Source: Magnetococcales bacterium (GTDB lineage Bacteria > Pseudomonadota > Magnetococcia > Magnetococcales > UBA8363). Taken from it: a stretch of DNA of 38,960 nt. The stretch is from the NCBI GenBank assembly GCA_015232645.1, contig JADFZF010000007.1:1-38960 (forward strand), written 5' to 3'. The notes under the pieces are model-generated. The model was not told where the DNA came from. It made no database searches and saw nothing but the letters and a program-made list of their open reading frames with translations. The translations under genes and the position numbers were made by a program. Positions 16,978-24,736 of the stretch are shown in pieces (within the stretch, counting starts at the first letter, position 1; each line of letters starts with the position of its first letter).

Positions 16978-17475
16978 ATGGTTGACGGGCAGGATGATCC
17001 ATCGGTAGTCTCGGACTCGATCATAACGGGTGACGCCGCTCCAACGCCGGCTGCGACCTCCCCCCTTGATCCTAAGCTGGCACGCAGACGCCTCCTGCTC
17101 AAAAGCATCGCTGCAGGGGTTCCCGCCGTCATTACCTTGCAAAGTTCCCTATCTGCTTCCGCCGCCGCCACCTCCATGGCCAATTGTATTGCCCGTGACA
17201 ATATCCAGACGCTGACCAGTTATGGCGGTTCCCGTTGCATGAATTCCACAGCCGCCGGTACCAACAGTCTCAAAACCCTCGCCTACAATGACTCGCACTG
17301 GAGTGGCACGGGGCCTTGCACCGCCAGTCAATATGGGGTTGTTTATGTCGATGCTTCAGGTGTCGTCCCCACCACCGCCAATTACGGCGGCAACGGTACC
17401 CCCACTGCCGCCCCGGTTTCAGGGACCTCTGGGTATTACGCCATCACCAAATCCTGCTGGGGCTCTTTTCACTAG
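16978..17475 (+). CDS. Exported protein with twin-arginine-type leader and four mature cysteines, adjacent to HPr-rel-A cassette
   Basis: The 165-residue protein has AAGGA upstream of its ATG. Residues 1-34 are an acidic, Ala/Pro-rich leader. ARRRLLLKSIAAGVPAVITL then forms a twin-arginine-type n-region and hydrophobic core, with a probable cleavage near SASAAA (about residue 62). The mature ~100 residues are rich in Gly, Ser, Thr and Tyr and contain four cysteines (in NCIARD, SRCMNS, GPCTAS and KSCWGS), the last six residues from a C-terminal FH end. No enzyme motif is visible. I do not recognise the family; leaders with 'GxPAVITLxS' occur on small exported proteins of many proteobacteria. 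It sits just before PqqD-like, kinase and sulfotransferase genes, which makes it the best candidate client of those enzymes (inference). Confidence 0.7.
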   Translation: MVDGQDDPSVVSDSIITGDAAPTPAATSPLDPKLARRRLLLKSIAAGVPAVITLQSSLSASAAATSMANCIARDNIQTLTSYGGSRCMNSTAAGTNSLKTLAYNDSHWSGTGPCTASQYGVVYVDASGVVPTTANYGGNGTPTAAPVSGTSGYYAITKSCWGSFH

Positions 17476-17568
17476 AGCCTGTTGACGGAAAGATTGACCT
17501 TTTCCCAGGCCCATCCCCTCAACCAAAGCGCAACCGTCTGAAAATTCAAATCAACCACTTGGTGGGAG

Positions 17569-17904
17569 ATGTCCATCCCCTTTCCTGCTCAACCCTCGAA
17601 CTCCGCCGACGACCTCCCTCCGCAACCCACACCGGGACGATGGCAACGACGTGCCGATCTGTCCTTTTCTTCCGTACCATTCGACGGTAGTTTCATTCTC
17701 TTCAATCCCAGATCGGGTCAGACCCATCTGGTCAATGAACTGGTCATGGATATCCTGGAAGCCTTGCTGCACCATCCCATGGATGGCAGGGAACTGGTCG
17801 CCAGCCTGAATCTGGAAGCGGACGAAAAGGAGGCTCTGCCGAAGATGGAACGAATCCTGAGCGAATTGGATCATTTGGGTCTGATTTTCCCGGTCGATCC
17901 GTGA
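17569..17904 (+). CDS. PqqD-like protein of the HPr-rel-A system
   Basis: The 111-residue small cytoplasmic protein has a PqqD fold over residues about 25-110: FNPRSGQTHLVNELVMDILEAL matches in pattern the core helix-strand region of PqqD and RiPP recognition elements, followed by EALPKMERILSELDHLGLI. PqqD-like domains bind leader peptides of ribosomally made, modified peptides. The variant paired with an HprK-related kinase is catalogued as the 'HPr-rel-A system PqqD family' (TIGR04353 type). Its stop overlaps the kinase start by 4 nt (GTGA), implying translational coupling. The ATG at 17569 has a G-rich stretch (GGTGGGAG) directly before it, closer than ideal. Function is unproven; a peptide- or protein-binding adaptor for the kinase is the natural guess. 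Confidence 0.8.
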   Translation: MSIPFPAQPSNSADDLPPQPTPGRWQRRADLSFSSVPFDGSFILFNPRSGQTHLVNELVMDILEALLHHPMDGRELVASLNLEADEKEALPKMERILSELDHLGLIFPVDP

Positions 17905-18815
17905 ACATCGCTCAATTACCTGACAAAGATTTGCTCAGCCGCTTGCGGTCGGCCGGGCTCCGATGGCTGGTCGGTCCCTTCACGATCCACCTTCGTTCCC
18001 GTGTGCCCGAATTTCCGCGCTATCTGCGAACCTTTTATGCCGATAATCAGGTTTTGACGCCACCGTGGGAGGATATCGCCGATTTTCATGTCACCTTGCA
18101 CCCCTCCCTGGGATGGCGCCGTTATTGGCGGCCCAAGGTCCATTTCCGCCTGGATGGAAACTCTTTTTTCGCCCCTTTTCCTCTAAGTCATGCCCCGCCC
18201 ATGTTCGAGTGGGGCCTCAACATGGCCATCGCCTCCCGCTGTAATCAATATCTGCTGCTGCACGCCGCTGTTTTGGAAAAGGATGGATTCGCTCTGGTCA
18301 TGCCGGGCTCCCCCGGTTCGGGAAAAAGCACCTTGAGTGCCGCCTTGATGCTTCGAGGATTCCGTCTGCTTTCCGACGAATTTGGATTGTACTCCCCCGG
18401 GAAAAACCGTTTTGCAGCCAATCCACGTCCTGTTGGACTGAAAAACGAATCCATTGATGTCATTCGTATGTTTGCCCCCAAAGCGACCCTCAGCGAAGAA
18501 TATACCCAGACCAAAAAAGGGACAGTCAGTTTTTTACGGATTCCCGCCACGAATGTTCTTGAATCCCATCGTCAGGCCGAACCCCGATGGATCGTGTTTC
18601 CCATGTTCCAACGGGACGATCCCACCTATCTGGAAAAACTTCCTCGGGCGGATGGTTTTTTACGTCTGGCGGCCAATGCCTTCAATTATGAAACTTTGGG
18701 ACAGACTGGATTTGATGGCGTTACCGACATCATACGCAGGTCGCAGGTTTTGCAACTTCGCTTTGGTTCTTTGGAGGAGGCGGTGGGAAAGTTGGAAGCC
18801 TTGACTTCCACTTGA
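17901..18815 (+). CDS. HprK-related kinase A
   Basis: The 304-residue protein has a P-loop, MPGSPGSGKST (residues about 134-144), like that of HPr kinase/phosphorylase. It is preceded by the conserved His of LLLHAAVL (His121) and followed by the acidic LLSDEFGLYS (Asp159-Glu160), matching the HprK core order. The N-terminal 110 residues differ from HprK proper, and no HPr or PTS gene is nearby, so it is not the classical HPr kinase. It fits the HprK_rel_A family (TIGR04352 type) found with PqqD-like partners. HprK-like enzymes in lasso-peptide clusters phosphorylate the peptide's terminal serine, showing that this fold can act on peptides. Start is the GTG at 17901 overlapping the PqqD stop; the sulfotransferase follows within 20 nt. 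Confidence 0.85.
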   Translation: MNIAQLPDKDLLSRLRSAGLRWLVGPFTIHLRSRVPEFPRYLRTFYADNQVLTPPWEDIADFHVTLHPSLGWRRYWRPKVHFRLDGNSFFAPFPLSHAPPMFEWGLNMAIASRCNQYLLLHAAVLEKDGFALVMPGSPGSGKSTLSAALMLRGFRLLSDEFGLYSPGKNRFAANPRPVGLKNESIDVIRMFAPKATLSEEYTQTKKGTVSFLRIPATNVLESHRQAEPRWIVFPMFQRDDPTYLEKLPRADGFLRLAANAFNYETLGQTGFDGVTDIIRRSQVLQLRFGSLEEAVGKLEALTST

Positions 18816-18835
18816 CCCGCTTGCCGACGGGGGAA

Positions 18836-20512
18836 ATGAACGGCTTGGAAACCATTCCGGTGCTCGCTTCAGGTCGGGAAAAAATGTTTCTGGCTTTCAC
18901 CCGGCCGCTGATGGCCGCATTGAGACTGATCATCGCCATTTTTCCCAACCATTGCCCGGCCTGGTATTTTTTCGGCCACCTGCTGCAGCGGAGCCAAAGA
19001 AACGCCGAAGCGGTAACGAGTTTGAACAAGGCCTTGGAGAAAGGATGCCGCAAAGCGACGGTTTATGCACTCCTGGCCAAGGCCTATGCCCAGTCGCAGC
19101 GGCACATGGCGGCGGAAACTTCCATGCGCCAGGCCCTGGAACTGCAACCCGACAATCCAACCTGGTGGTTGGAGCTGGGAGTCATCTTGACGTGGCGCCG
19201 TCATCGCAATCACGCTCTGCAGGCGTTCATGAAGGCGGTCGAAATCAAACCCGATTTGGTGGCGGCCTGGCATCATCTGTCTCTGTTGCACCTGGAGGCC
19301 CCCTTTTTCGAGGCCGCGTTGGCGGAAGATTTCAGCCGCCGGGCCTTGGGCATCGATCCCGATCATCCGGGCTGCCTGTCCTGCCGCGCCTATGCCCTGG
19401 AGTTATTGGGCCGACTGGATGAGGCGGCGGTGCTGCACCAACGCATTCTGGCCCGTTTTCCAAATGACGCCAATGCTTTGGAAGGCCTGACCGCCATGGA
19501 CCGCCTCCCCGATGGCTTCGGGAAGGAAGGTGTCCCCGGTAGCGCGGGTGCCCATCCCATGGAGTTGGCAAAAATACATTTCATCATGGCAAAGATCGAT
19601 TTGAAAAACAATAATATTGACCAATCCTTTACCGGGTATCGACTGGGTAACCAGCTTGTACGGCAAACCTATTTTTATTCCATCGACCAGGATGCCCTGG
19701 AGGGACAGCGCATTCGAACGGTATTTGATCCTGCCTTTTTTTCCGTTCGCAACGGATGGGGCGACCCATCCGCCAAACCCATTTTCATCGTTGGCATGCC
19801 CCGCTCCGGCACCACTCTGGTGGAACAGGTGCTGGCCAGTCACCCCTCTTGTCACGGTGGTGGAGAACGTTTCGAAATTCATGAGTTGGTCAATTCCATG
19901 GGTATTTTTTCTCAAACCTATCGAGGCTTTCCAGAAGCGGCCCGGGAACTGGGACCGGAAGATACCCGGACCTTGGGACAGAGTTATGTCCAATCCCTGA
20001 CACTGTCTCGTCCCGACGCCGACAAAATCACCGACAAGCTGCCACATAATTTCATGTATATTGGACTGATTCACTTGCTCTTGCCACGAGCCACCATCAT
20101 CCATTGTCAACGTCACCCCATGGATACCTGTTTGAGTTGCTATCAGCACCTGTTTGCCGGCAGCCATCCCTACGCCTACGACCTGGAGGAGTTGGGACGG
20201 TATTATCGTATCTACGACCACCTGATGCAGCATTGGCGCGAAACCTTGCCCGAACGGATGTTGGAAATCAAATATGAGGAAATCATCCATCGTCCGGAAG
20301 AAATGATCGATCGCATACTGAAGCACTGCGGGTTGCCTTGGGATGATCGCTGTATTAACTTCCATAAGACCGAACGCCAAGTGGAAACCGCCAGCCATAT
20401 TGAAGTTCGGCGACCCCTGTATCGGACATCGGCAGGACGTTGGAAGGTTTTCGAGCCCTATTTACAGCCATTGCGCCGCGCTTTGGGAGATGTGCTTGAT
20501 CGTTGGGATTAA
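18836..20512 (+). CDS. TPR-repeat sulfotransferase
   Basis: The 558-residue protein joins about six TPR-like repeats (residues about 35-230, such as ALEKGCRKATVYALLAKAYA) to a PAPS-dependent sulfotransferase domain (about 310-545). The 5'-phosphosulfate loop is IFIVGMPRSGTTLVEQVLAS (about 315-335) and the 3'-phosphate region is CQRHPMDTCLSCYQH (about 423-437), both intact. It would transfer sulfate from PAPS to a tyrosine, peptide or glycan hydroxyl; TPRs usually bind the client protein. Start is uncertain: ATG at 18836 follows GGGGGAA, while a TTG at 18812 would overlap the kinase stop (TTGA). No signal peptide. It is the last gene of the cassette; 127 nt separate it from folB. No PAPS-synthesis genes are nearby. 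Confidence 0.88.
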   Translation: MNGLETIPVLASGREKMFLAFTRPLMAALRLIIAIFPNHCPAWYFFGHLLQRSQRNAEAVTSLNKALEKGCRKATVYALLAKAYAQSQRHMAAETSMRQALELQPDNPTWWLELGVILTWRRHRNHALQAFMKAVEIKPDLVAAWHHLSLLHLEAPFFEAALAEDFSRRALGIDPDHPGCLSCRAYALELLGRLDEAAVLHQRILARFPNDANALEGLTAMDRLPDGFGKEGVPGSAGAHPMELAKIHFIMAKIDLKNNNIDQSFTGYRLGNQLVRQTYFYSIDQDALEGQRIRTVFDPAFFSVRNGWGDPSAKPIFIVGMPRSGTTLVEQVLASHPSCHGGGERFEIHELVNSMGIFSQTYRGFPEAARELGPEDTRTLGQSYVQSLTLSRPDADKITDKLPHNFMYIGLIHLLLPRATIIHCQRHPMDTCLSCYQHLFAGSHPYAYDLEELGRYYRIYDHLMQHWRETLPERMLEIKYEEIIHRPEEMIDRILKHCGLPWDDRCINFHKTERQVETASHIEVRRPLYRTSAGRWKVFEPYLQPLRRALGDVLDRWD

Positions 20513-20639
20513 GCGTTGGCATGGCATTCGATCCCACGCGGATGTCGAAGCGGCTCGTCGTCGCACGTAGACGTTATCAATCGCTTTTTGCCCGAGCGAC
20601 ATCGTGTCTCCATAACACAGGAAGGGGAGAAATCAAGCG

Positions 20640-21011
20640 ATGGACTGTATCATGATTCGTGATTTACATCTGCGTTGCGTGATCGGCATTCAAGGCTGGG
20701 AACGTCAAACCCTTCAGGACGTCATCATCTCCCTGACCCTTTTTTCCGATCTGCAACAAGCGGTCGGATCGGACCGAATTGAGGATACAATCAACTATAA
20801 AACCTTGACTAAAAAAATTATCCGGCACGTAGAGGCGTCCACCCATTTTCTGGTCGAGACCTTGGCGGGCGATATCGCCCGTCTGGCCCTGGAGGATCAC
20901 CGGGTGCAACGGGTCAAGGTGGCGGTGGAAAAACCGGGAGCCCTCAGGTTTGCCCGAAGTGTTGGGGTGGAAATCGAACGGGACCGTTCATGGCTCCCTC
21001 TCCAGTCCTGA
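20640..21011 (+). CDS. folB: Dihydroneopterin aldolase
   Basis: The enzyme converts 7,8-dihydroneopterin to 6-hydroxymethyl-dihydropterin and glycolaldehyde in folate synthesis. The 123-residue length is typical. Family landmarks are IGIQGWERQ..Q, DTINYKTLTKKI, the STHFLVETLA helix with its catalytic/binding Glu, and VKVAVEKPGALRFA, where the Lys of EKPGA is the conserved catalytic lysine. The ATG at 20640 has GGAAGGGGAGAA upstream. It overlaps folK by 22 nt, giving a two-step folate module in biosynthetic order. Confidence 0.93.
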   Translation: MDCIMIRDLHLRCVIGIQGWERQTLQDVIISLTLFSDLQQAVGSDRIEDTINYKTLTKKIIRHVEASTHFLVETLAGDIARLALEDHRVQRVKVAVEKPGALRFARSVGVEIERDRSWLPLQS

Positions 21012-21559
21012 TCGCTTTCGGATCCAACATCGATCCCCTGAACAATCTGCAACGGGGGCTTGATTTACTGCACCGGCTGATTGGCATTCAACGGGTCTCG
21101 ACCGTCTGGCGTTCACCCGCCCTGGATGATCCCGAACGACCGGAGGCGGAGGGAAAAGGCGGCGATTATTTGAACGGTGTGACCATGTTGCATGAACGGG
21201 CCGCCAACTTCGATCCACTGCAATTACGGCAATGTCTGCGCCAAGTTGAGCATCAGTGTGGTCGCACTCGCCAAGCTTGGCGTTATGCGCCACGAACCCT
21301 GGATCTGGACATCACCTTGATGGGATCCCTGGTCTTCGCCGCCGAGGGAATCATCCTTCCGGACCCCGACCTGCTGGTGCGACCTTTTATCGCCCTCCCA
21401 TGCGCCCAATTGGCTCCAGATCTGGTGCATCCTGAAAAAAAGGTCTCATTGGCCGCCCTGGCTCAAAGCCTCTCTGCCCATCCCTGGGACATACAGCCCG
21501 ATTTTGAAGCCAGTTCCCGGCTTGCCACCTTTTCCCAAGGGAATCCTGGCAACCCTTGA
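20990..21559 (+). CDS. folK: 2-amino-4-hydroxy-6-hydroxymethyldihydropteridine pyrophosphokinase (HPPK)
   Basis: It transfers pyrophosphate from ATP to 6-hydroxymethyl-dihydropterin, the step after FolB. The 189-residue protein shows IAFGSNIDP at the N-terminus, VSTVWRSPAL, the pterin/ATP region (Q-C-L-R-Q-V-E, with R-x-R-x-x-W) and the metal-binding signature APRTLDLDI (here YAPRTLDLDITLMG). An insertion, ERPEAEGKGGD, precedes the usual YLNGV. The C-terminus is about 20 residues longer than the shortest HPPKs. The start lies inside folB. folP is not in the window. Confidence 0.93.
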   Translation: MAPSPVLIAFGSNIDPLNNLQRGLDLLHRLIGIQRVSTVWRSPALDDPERPEAEGKGGDYLNGVTMLHERAANFDPLQLRQCLRQVEHQCGRTRQAWRYAPRTLDLDITLMGSLVFAAEGIILPDPDLLVRPFIALPCAQLAPDLVHPEKKVSLAALAQSLSAHPWDIQPDFEASSRLATFSQGNPGNP

Positions 21560-21614
21560 GATTGGACCTCATGTTAAGTTAACCTGTCAAGTTGATGGTA
21601 TTGCAAACAAGGGT

Positions 21615-21633
21615 TCGCCCCCTCCATGGGCGA
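21615..21633 (+). terminator. Possible weak terminator after folK
   Basis: TCGCCC pairs with GGGCGA across a 7-nt loop and is followed by TTTCATAATC. The short stem and broken T-run make it a weak candidate for ending folBK before dapA. Confidence 0.3.
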
Positions 21634-21683
21634 TTTCATAATCACCATATCTTAACTTTCCTTAGACGTTCAACCTGGGATTC

Positions 21684-22571
21684 ATGGCCATGTTTAAAGG
21701 GGTTTATACCGCCCTGATCACACCTTTCAACAAGGGTGGCATTGACTGGGATGCGCTGGGACGGTTGCTTGACATTCAGATCGATGCCGGGATCGCCGGA
21801 GTCGTCCCCTGTGGTACCACCGGCGAGGCGGCCACCTTGAGCCACGAGGAACATCGCCAAGTTGTCCGTTATTGTGTCGATCGGGTTCAAAAACGTATCC
21901 AGGTGGTGGCTGGCACCGGCTCCAATGCCACTCAGGAATCCATTGACCTGACCCGTTATGCCCGCGACGCCGGCGCCGATGGCGCGCTCATCATCACACC
22001 CTACTACAACAAACCGGGTCAGGAGGGGCTGTTTCAGCATTACTCCCGCATTGCCGAATCGGTCGATCTTCCCATCATCCTCTACAACGTCCCCGGTCGT
22101 ACCGCCGTCGATATGACCCCCGATACCGTCCTCCGTTTGTCCCGGATCAAAGGAATCGTCGCCATCAAGGAAGCGACTGGAAATATGGAACGGGCTGCGG
22201 TCATTCACCATCGTTGTGGCGAGGCCATGACCTTGCTCTCCGGAGACGATGCCACCTTTCTCCCTTTTCTGGCCGTCGGCGGCCAAGGAATCATCTCCGT
22301 GACCGCCAATATCGCCCCCCGCCACATGGTCGGAGTTTGGAAGGCTTGGCAGCAGAGGGATATTTCCCTCGCCATCAGCAGGCATGAGCAGCTCCTGGAC
22401 CTTAATCGAATCCTCTTCTGCGAAACCAACCCCATTCCGGTCAAGGCCGCCGCTGCCATGCTCGGCATGTGCTCCGATGACATTCGTCTGCCTCTGACCC
22501 CTCTGGGCAAAGATAACCAAACCTTGGTACGCGACGTCATCAAGGCCATGGGGTTGTTTGGATCGGTTTAA
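21684..22571 (+). CDS. dapA: 4-hydroxy-tetrahydrodipicolinate synthase
   Basis: It condenses pyruvate with aspartate semialdehyde in the lysine/diaminopimelate pathway, feeding peptidoglycan. The 295-residue TIM-barrel protein has the Schiff-base lysine in GIVAIKEATGN (Lys162), the catalytic Tyr134 and Arg139 in LYNVPGR, and Thr45-Thr46 in CGTTGEAATL, all as expected. Start is ATG 21684 or the ATG two codons later (21690, MFKG). It stands alone between folBK and the cytochrome gene, with a terminator candidate at 22644-22664 downstream. Confidence 0.96.
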   Translation: MAMFKGVYTALITPFNKGGIDWDALGRLLDIQIDAGIAGVVPCGTTGEAATLSHEEHRQVVRYCVDRVQKRIQVVAGTGSNATQESIDLTRYARDAGADGALIITPYYNKPGQEGLFQHYSRIAESVDLPIILYNVPGRTAVDMTPDTVLRLSRIKGIVAIKEATGNMERAAVIHHRCGEAMTLLSGDDATFLPFLAVGGQGIISVTANIAPRHMVGVWKAWQQRDISLAISRHEQLLDLNRILFCETNPIPVKAAAAMLGMCSDDIRLPLTPLGKDNQTLVRDVIKAMGLFGSV

Positions 22572-22643
22572 AATTTTTTGGGGAAACTCTCAGGTCTCTG
22601 TTTGTTACCCAGGTGGAGAAACATGGGCCCAAGGCTCTGGGCG

Positions 22644-22664
22644 AATCCCGACGGGGGATTTTTT
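22644..22664 (+). terminator. Probable intrinsic terminator of dapA
   Basis: AATCCC pairs with GGGATT across GACGG and runs directly into TTTT. It lies 73 nt past the dapA stop and 89 nt before the cytochrome start, the expected place for dapA termination. The stem is only 6 bp. Confidence 0.5.
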
Positions 22665-22752
22665 CCTGGGTTACCTAAAAACAGTTGCAAATGACGTTGG
22701 GTTGGTGTTAATAGTTCGGTTTCGTATCCCCATCTCTAACCAAGGTGAAATC

Positions 22753-23163
22753 ATGAAGAAAACAGCGCTTTTCCTGTCCGCAGCCTTTCTGACAGTCTCC
22801 ATCGTCGGGTCCAGTGCCTGGGCCGCTGGCGATGCCGAGAAGGGCAAAAAAGTGGCCGAGCAAAAATGCACCACCTGCCATACCTTCGGTAAAGCGATTG
22901 CCAAGGCTGGCAAAGTTGGACCCACCCTGGAGAATGGTATCGTAGGTAAGCCCGCTGGAAAGGTTCAAGGTTTCTCCTACTCTCCCGGCCTACAAAAAAT
23001 GTCTGAAGGGGGCTTGACCTGGACAGAAGAAAATCTCGACAAATTCCTGACCAACCCCAAGGGTTTCATCCAGGGAACCAAAATGATGGCCTTCCCCGGT
23101 TTGCCCGCCGAGGGAGAACGCGCTGATGTCATCGCCTTTCTGAAGACACTCCCGGTTCCTTGA
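22753..23163 (+). CDS. Periplasmic monohaem class I cytochrome c
   Basis: The 136-residue protein has a Sec signal peptide (residues 1-24, ending AWA) and one haem-binding CTTCH (Cys39, Cys42, His43). The likely sixth ligand is the Met in GTKMMAF (about Met111), so it is a low-spin, c2-like electron carrier. I start at ATG 22753, with AAGGTGAAA upstream; the longer open frame upstream covers the terminator region and is not coding. The protein shares layout with each half of the dihaem protein downstream (KVGPTLENGIVGKPAG, FSYSPGLQKM, LDKFLTNPKGFIQGTKM). A strong terminator follows. It probably carries electrons between periplasmic or membrane complexes. Confidence 0.93.
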   Translation: MKKTALFLSAAFLTVSIVGSSAWAAGDAEKGKKVAEQKCTTCHTFGKAIAKAGKVGPTLENGIVGKPAGKVQGFSYSPGLQKMSEGGLTWTEENLDKFLTNPKGFIQGTKMMAFPGLPAEGERADVIAFLKTLPVP

Positions 23164-23191
23164 TCGGTTGTGATAATGAATGGTGAAAACA

Positions 23192-23215
23192 GGGCGGCCG
23201 ATGCCGCCCTTTTTT
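23192..23215 (+). terminator. Strong intrinsic terminator of the cytochrome c gene
   Basis: GGGCGGC pairs with GCCGCCC across CGAT, followed by six T residues. It lies 28 nt after the stop codon. All features of a Rho-independent terminator are present. Confidence 0.9.
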
Positions 23216-23432
23216 CTTACCCTCGCTCGACACCTCAAACCTCAATCTATAATATTAATAAGAATTATAAAAGTTTATTCCCTATAGTTAATATCCATGT
23301 CTGATACATGATCTGAAGCACTGTCCTATTGTCCCTGCTGATGTTCGGAGACCAGGAACAATGTTGGGCATGGGCTCATACAGGCTGGGATGCCGTACCG
23401 GGACCATCATGTGACGGTGGGAGGTTATGAGG

Positions 23433-24281
23433 ATGACTGGCAACAAGGATTTTGTCGCTGTGCTGATGACGGTGGTTGGTGTTCTTATTTTTGTTGGTTT
23501 TTTTTTAATCTTCGGTGATGAATCACGACATGGTTCAGACTCCTCTTCGACCACTGTTCCTTCAAGCCCGGTAGACAAGGGGAGACGCCTGGCCAGGGAT
23601 TGCACCCCCTGCCACGATATGACCAGTTCCCACAGGTTGACCCAGGCTGGGCCGCCGCTGTGGGGAATCGTCGGGCGACGGGCCGCCTCCATGCCTGGAT
23701 ACAAATATTCTCAGGCCCACATGAAGGCGGGCCAGGGGGGGCTGGTTTGGGATGAATCGTCTCTCGACCGCTATTTGGACAACCCCAAGGAATTCATTCC
23801 CGGCAACAAGATGGCTTTCGCCGGATTGCATGGTGCCGAAGAACGCAAAGCGGTGATTGAATATTTAAAAACCTTGCAGGATAATAATGAGGGTCGCATT
23901 TCTCCTTTGATCGGCCAGGCCATTCTTTCATTATCGGCAGCCGAGGATGGCTTCAGTTCCGAGGAACGCATCAAGCGGGGACGAATCGAAGCGGAAAAAT
24001 GTGGTGCCTGTCACGATTTGGGACCGACGCGCAAAAATATCGTTGGTCCCTGGCTGCTGGGGGTTGTTGGGCGACCCGTGGGAACTGTCGTAGGCTATGA
24101 CTTTTCCCCCGCTTTCAAAGAGGCCGTCAAACTGGGACTGAAAACATGGACCACCAAAAATCTGGATCAATTCCTCGCCCATCCCAATGCCATCATTCCG
24201 GGGACCCGAATGGTTTTTGCCGGTATCGAGGATGAACAACGCCGACGGGATTTGATCATTTATCTTCGTACGTTGAAGTGA
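23433..24281 (+). CDS. Membrane-anchored dihaem cytochrome c
   Basis: The 282-residue protein begins with a single hydrophobic anchor (residues about 7-27) and no cleavage site, then a Ser/Thr-rich linker. Two class I cytochrome domains follow: CTPCH (Cys57-His61) with Met127 in GNKMAFAG, and CGACH (Cys190-His194) with Met260 in GTRMVFAG. Each domain repeats the GxVGR, GY.(Y/F)S and LD.(Y/F)L..P..(F/I)IPG..M order, so it arose by domain duplication of a cytochrome like the one upstream. GGGAGG is 8 nt from the ATG at 23433, which I prefer over the ATG at 23427. It would pass electrons at the outer face of the inner membrane. smpB follows directly. Confidence 0.9.
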   Translation: MTGNKDFVAVLMTVVGVLIFVGFFLIFGDESRHGSDSSSTTVPSSPVDKGRRLARDCTPCHDMTSSHRLTQAGPPLWGIVGRRAASMPGYKYSQAHMKAGQGGLVWDESSLDRYLDNPKEFIPGNKMAFAGLHGAEERKAVIEYLKTLQDNNEGRISPLIGQAILSLSAAEDGFSSEERIKRGRIEAEKCGACHDLGPTRKNIVGPWLLGVVGRPVGTVVGYDFSPAFKEAVKLGLKTWTTKNLDQFLAHPNAIIPGTRMVFAGIEDEQRRRDLIIYLRTLK

Positions 24282-24286
24282 ACTCT

Positions 24287-24736
24287 ATGGGTATCAAGAT
24301 CATCAGCGACAATCGCAAGGCGCGCTTTAACTATGAAATTCTTGAAACCTTGGAAGCGGGAGTTGCTCTGACCGGAACCGAGGTCAAGTCCCTGCGGGCG
24401 GGCAAATTAAGCATGGGGGAATCCTACGCCACGGTGATGCGGGATGAATTGTTCTGGCTGCGCGCCAACATCCCCGTTTACAGTCATGGCAATCAATTCA
24501 ACCATGACCCCCTTCGTATTCGTAAACTGTTGGTCCACAAAAAAGAGCTGAATCGGTTTATCGGTCTTCTCCAGGAAAAAGGGCTGACTCTCATCCCATT
24601 GAAAGCTTATTGGAAGGATGGCCGGGTTAAATTGGAGTTGGGGGTGGGACGGGGGAAAAAACTCTATGACAAGCGTCAGACCATCCGCGACCGGGATTGG
24701 AATCGCGACAAGGCACGCATCCTTAAAGGGGAGTAG
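24287..24736 (+). CDS. smpB: SsrA-binding protein SmpB
   Basis: SmpB binds tmRNA and delivers it to stalled ribosomes for trans-translation. The 149-residue protein shows NRKARFNYEILETLEAGVAL, TGTEVKSLRAGK and the C-terminal GRGKKLYDKRQTIRDRD region that enters the mRNA channel. Start at ATG 24287 is preferred; a GTG at 24278 would overlap the cytochrome stop (GTGA) and add three residues. tmRNA itself (ssrA) was not seen in this window. The upstream cytochrome gene is 5 nt away, so they may be cotranscribed, an unusual pairing. Confidence 0.95.
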   Translation: MGIKIISDNRKARFNYEILETLEAGVALTGTEVKSLRAGKLSMGESYATVMRDELFWLRANIPVYSHGNQFNHDPLRIRKLLVHKKELNRFIGLLQEKGLTLIPLKAYWKDGRVKLELGVGRGKKLYDKRQTIRDRDWNRDKARILKGE

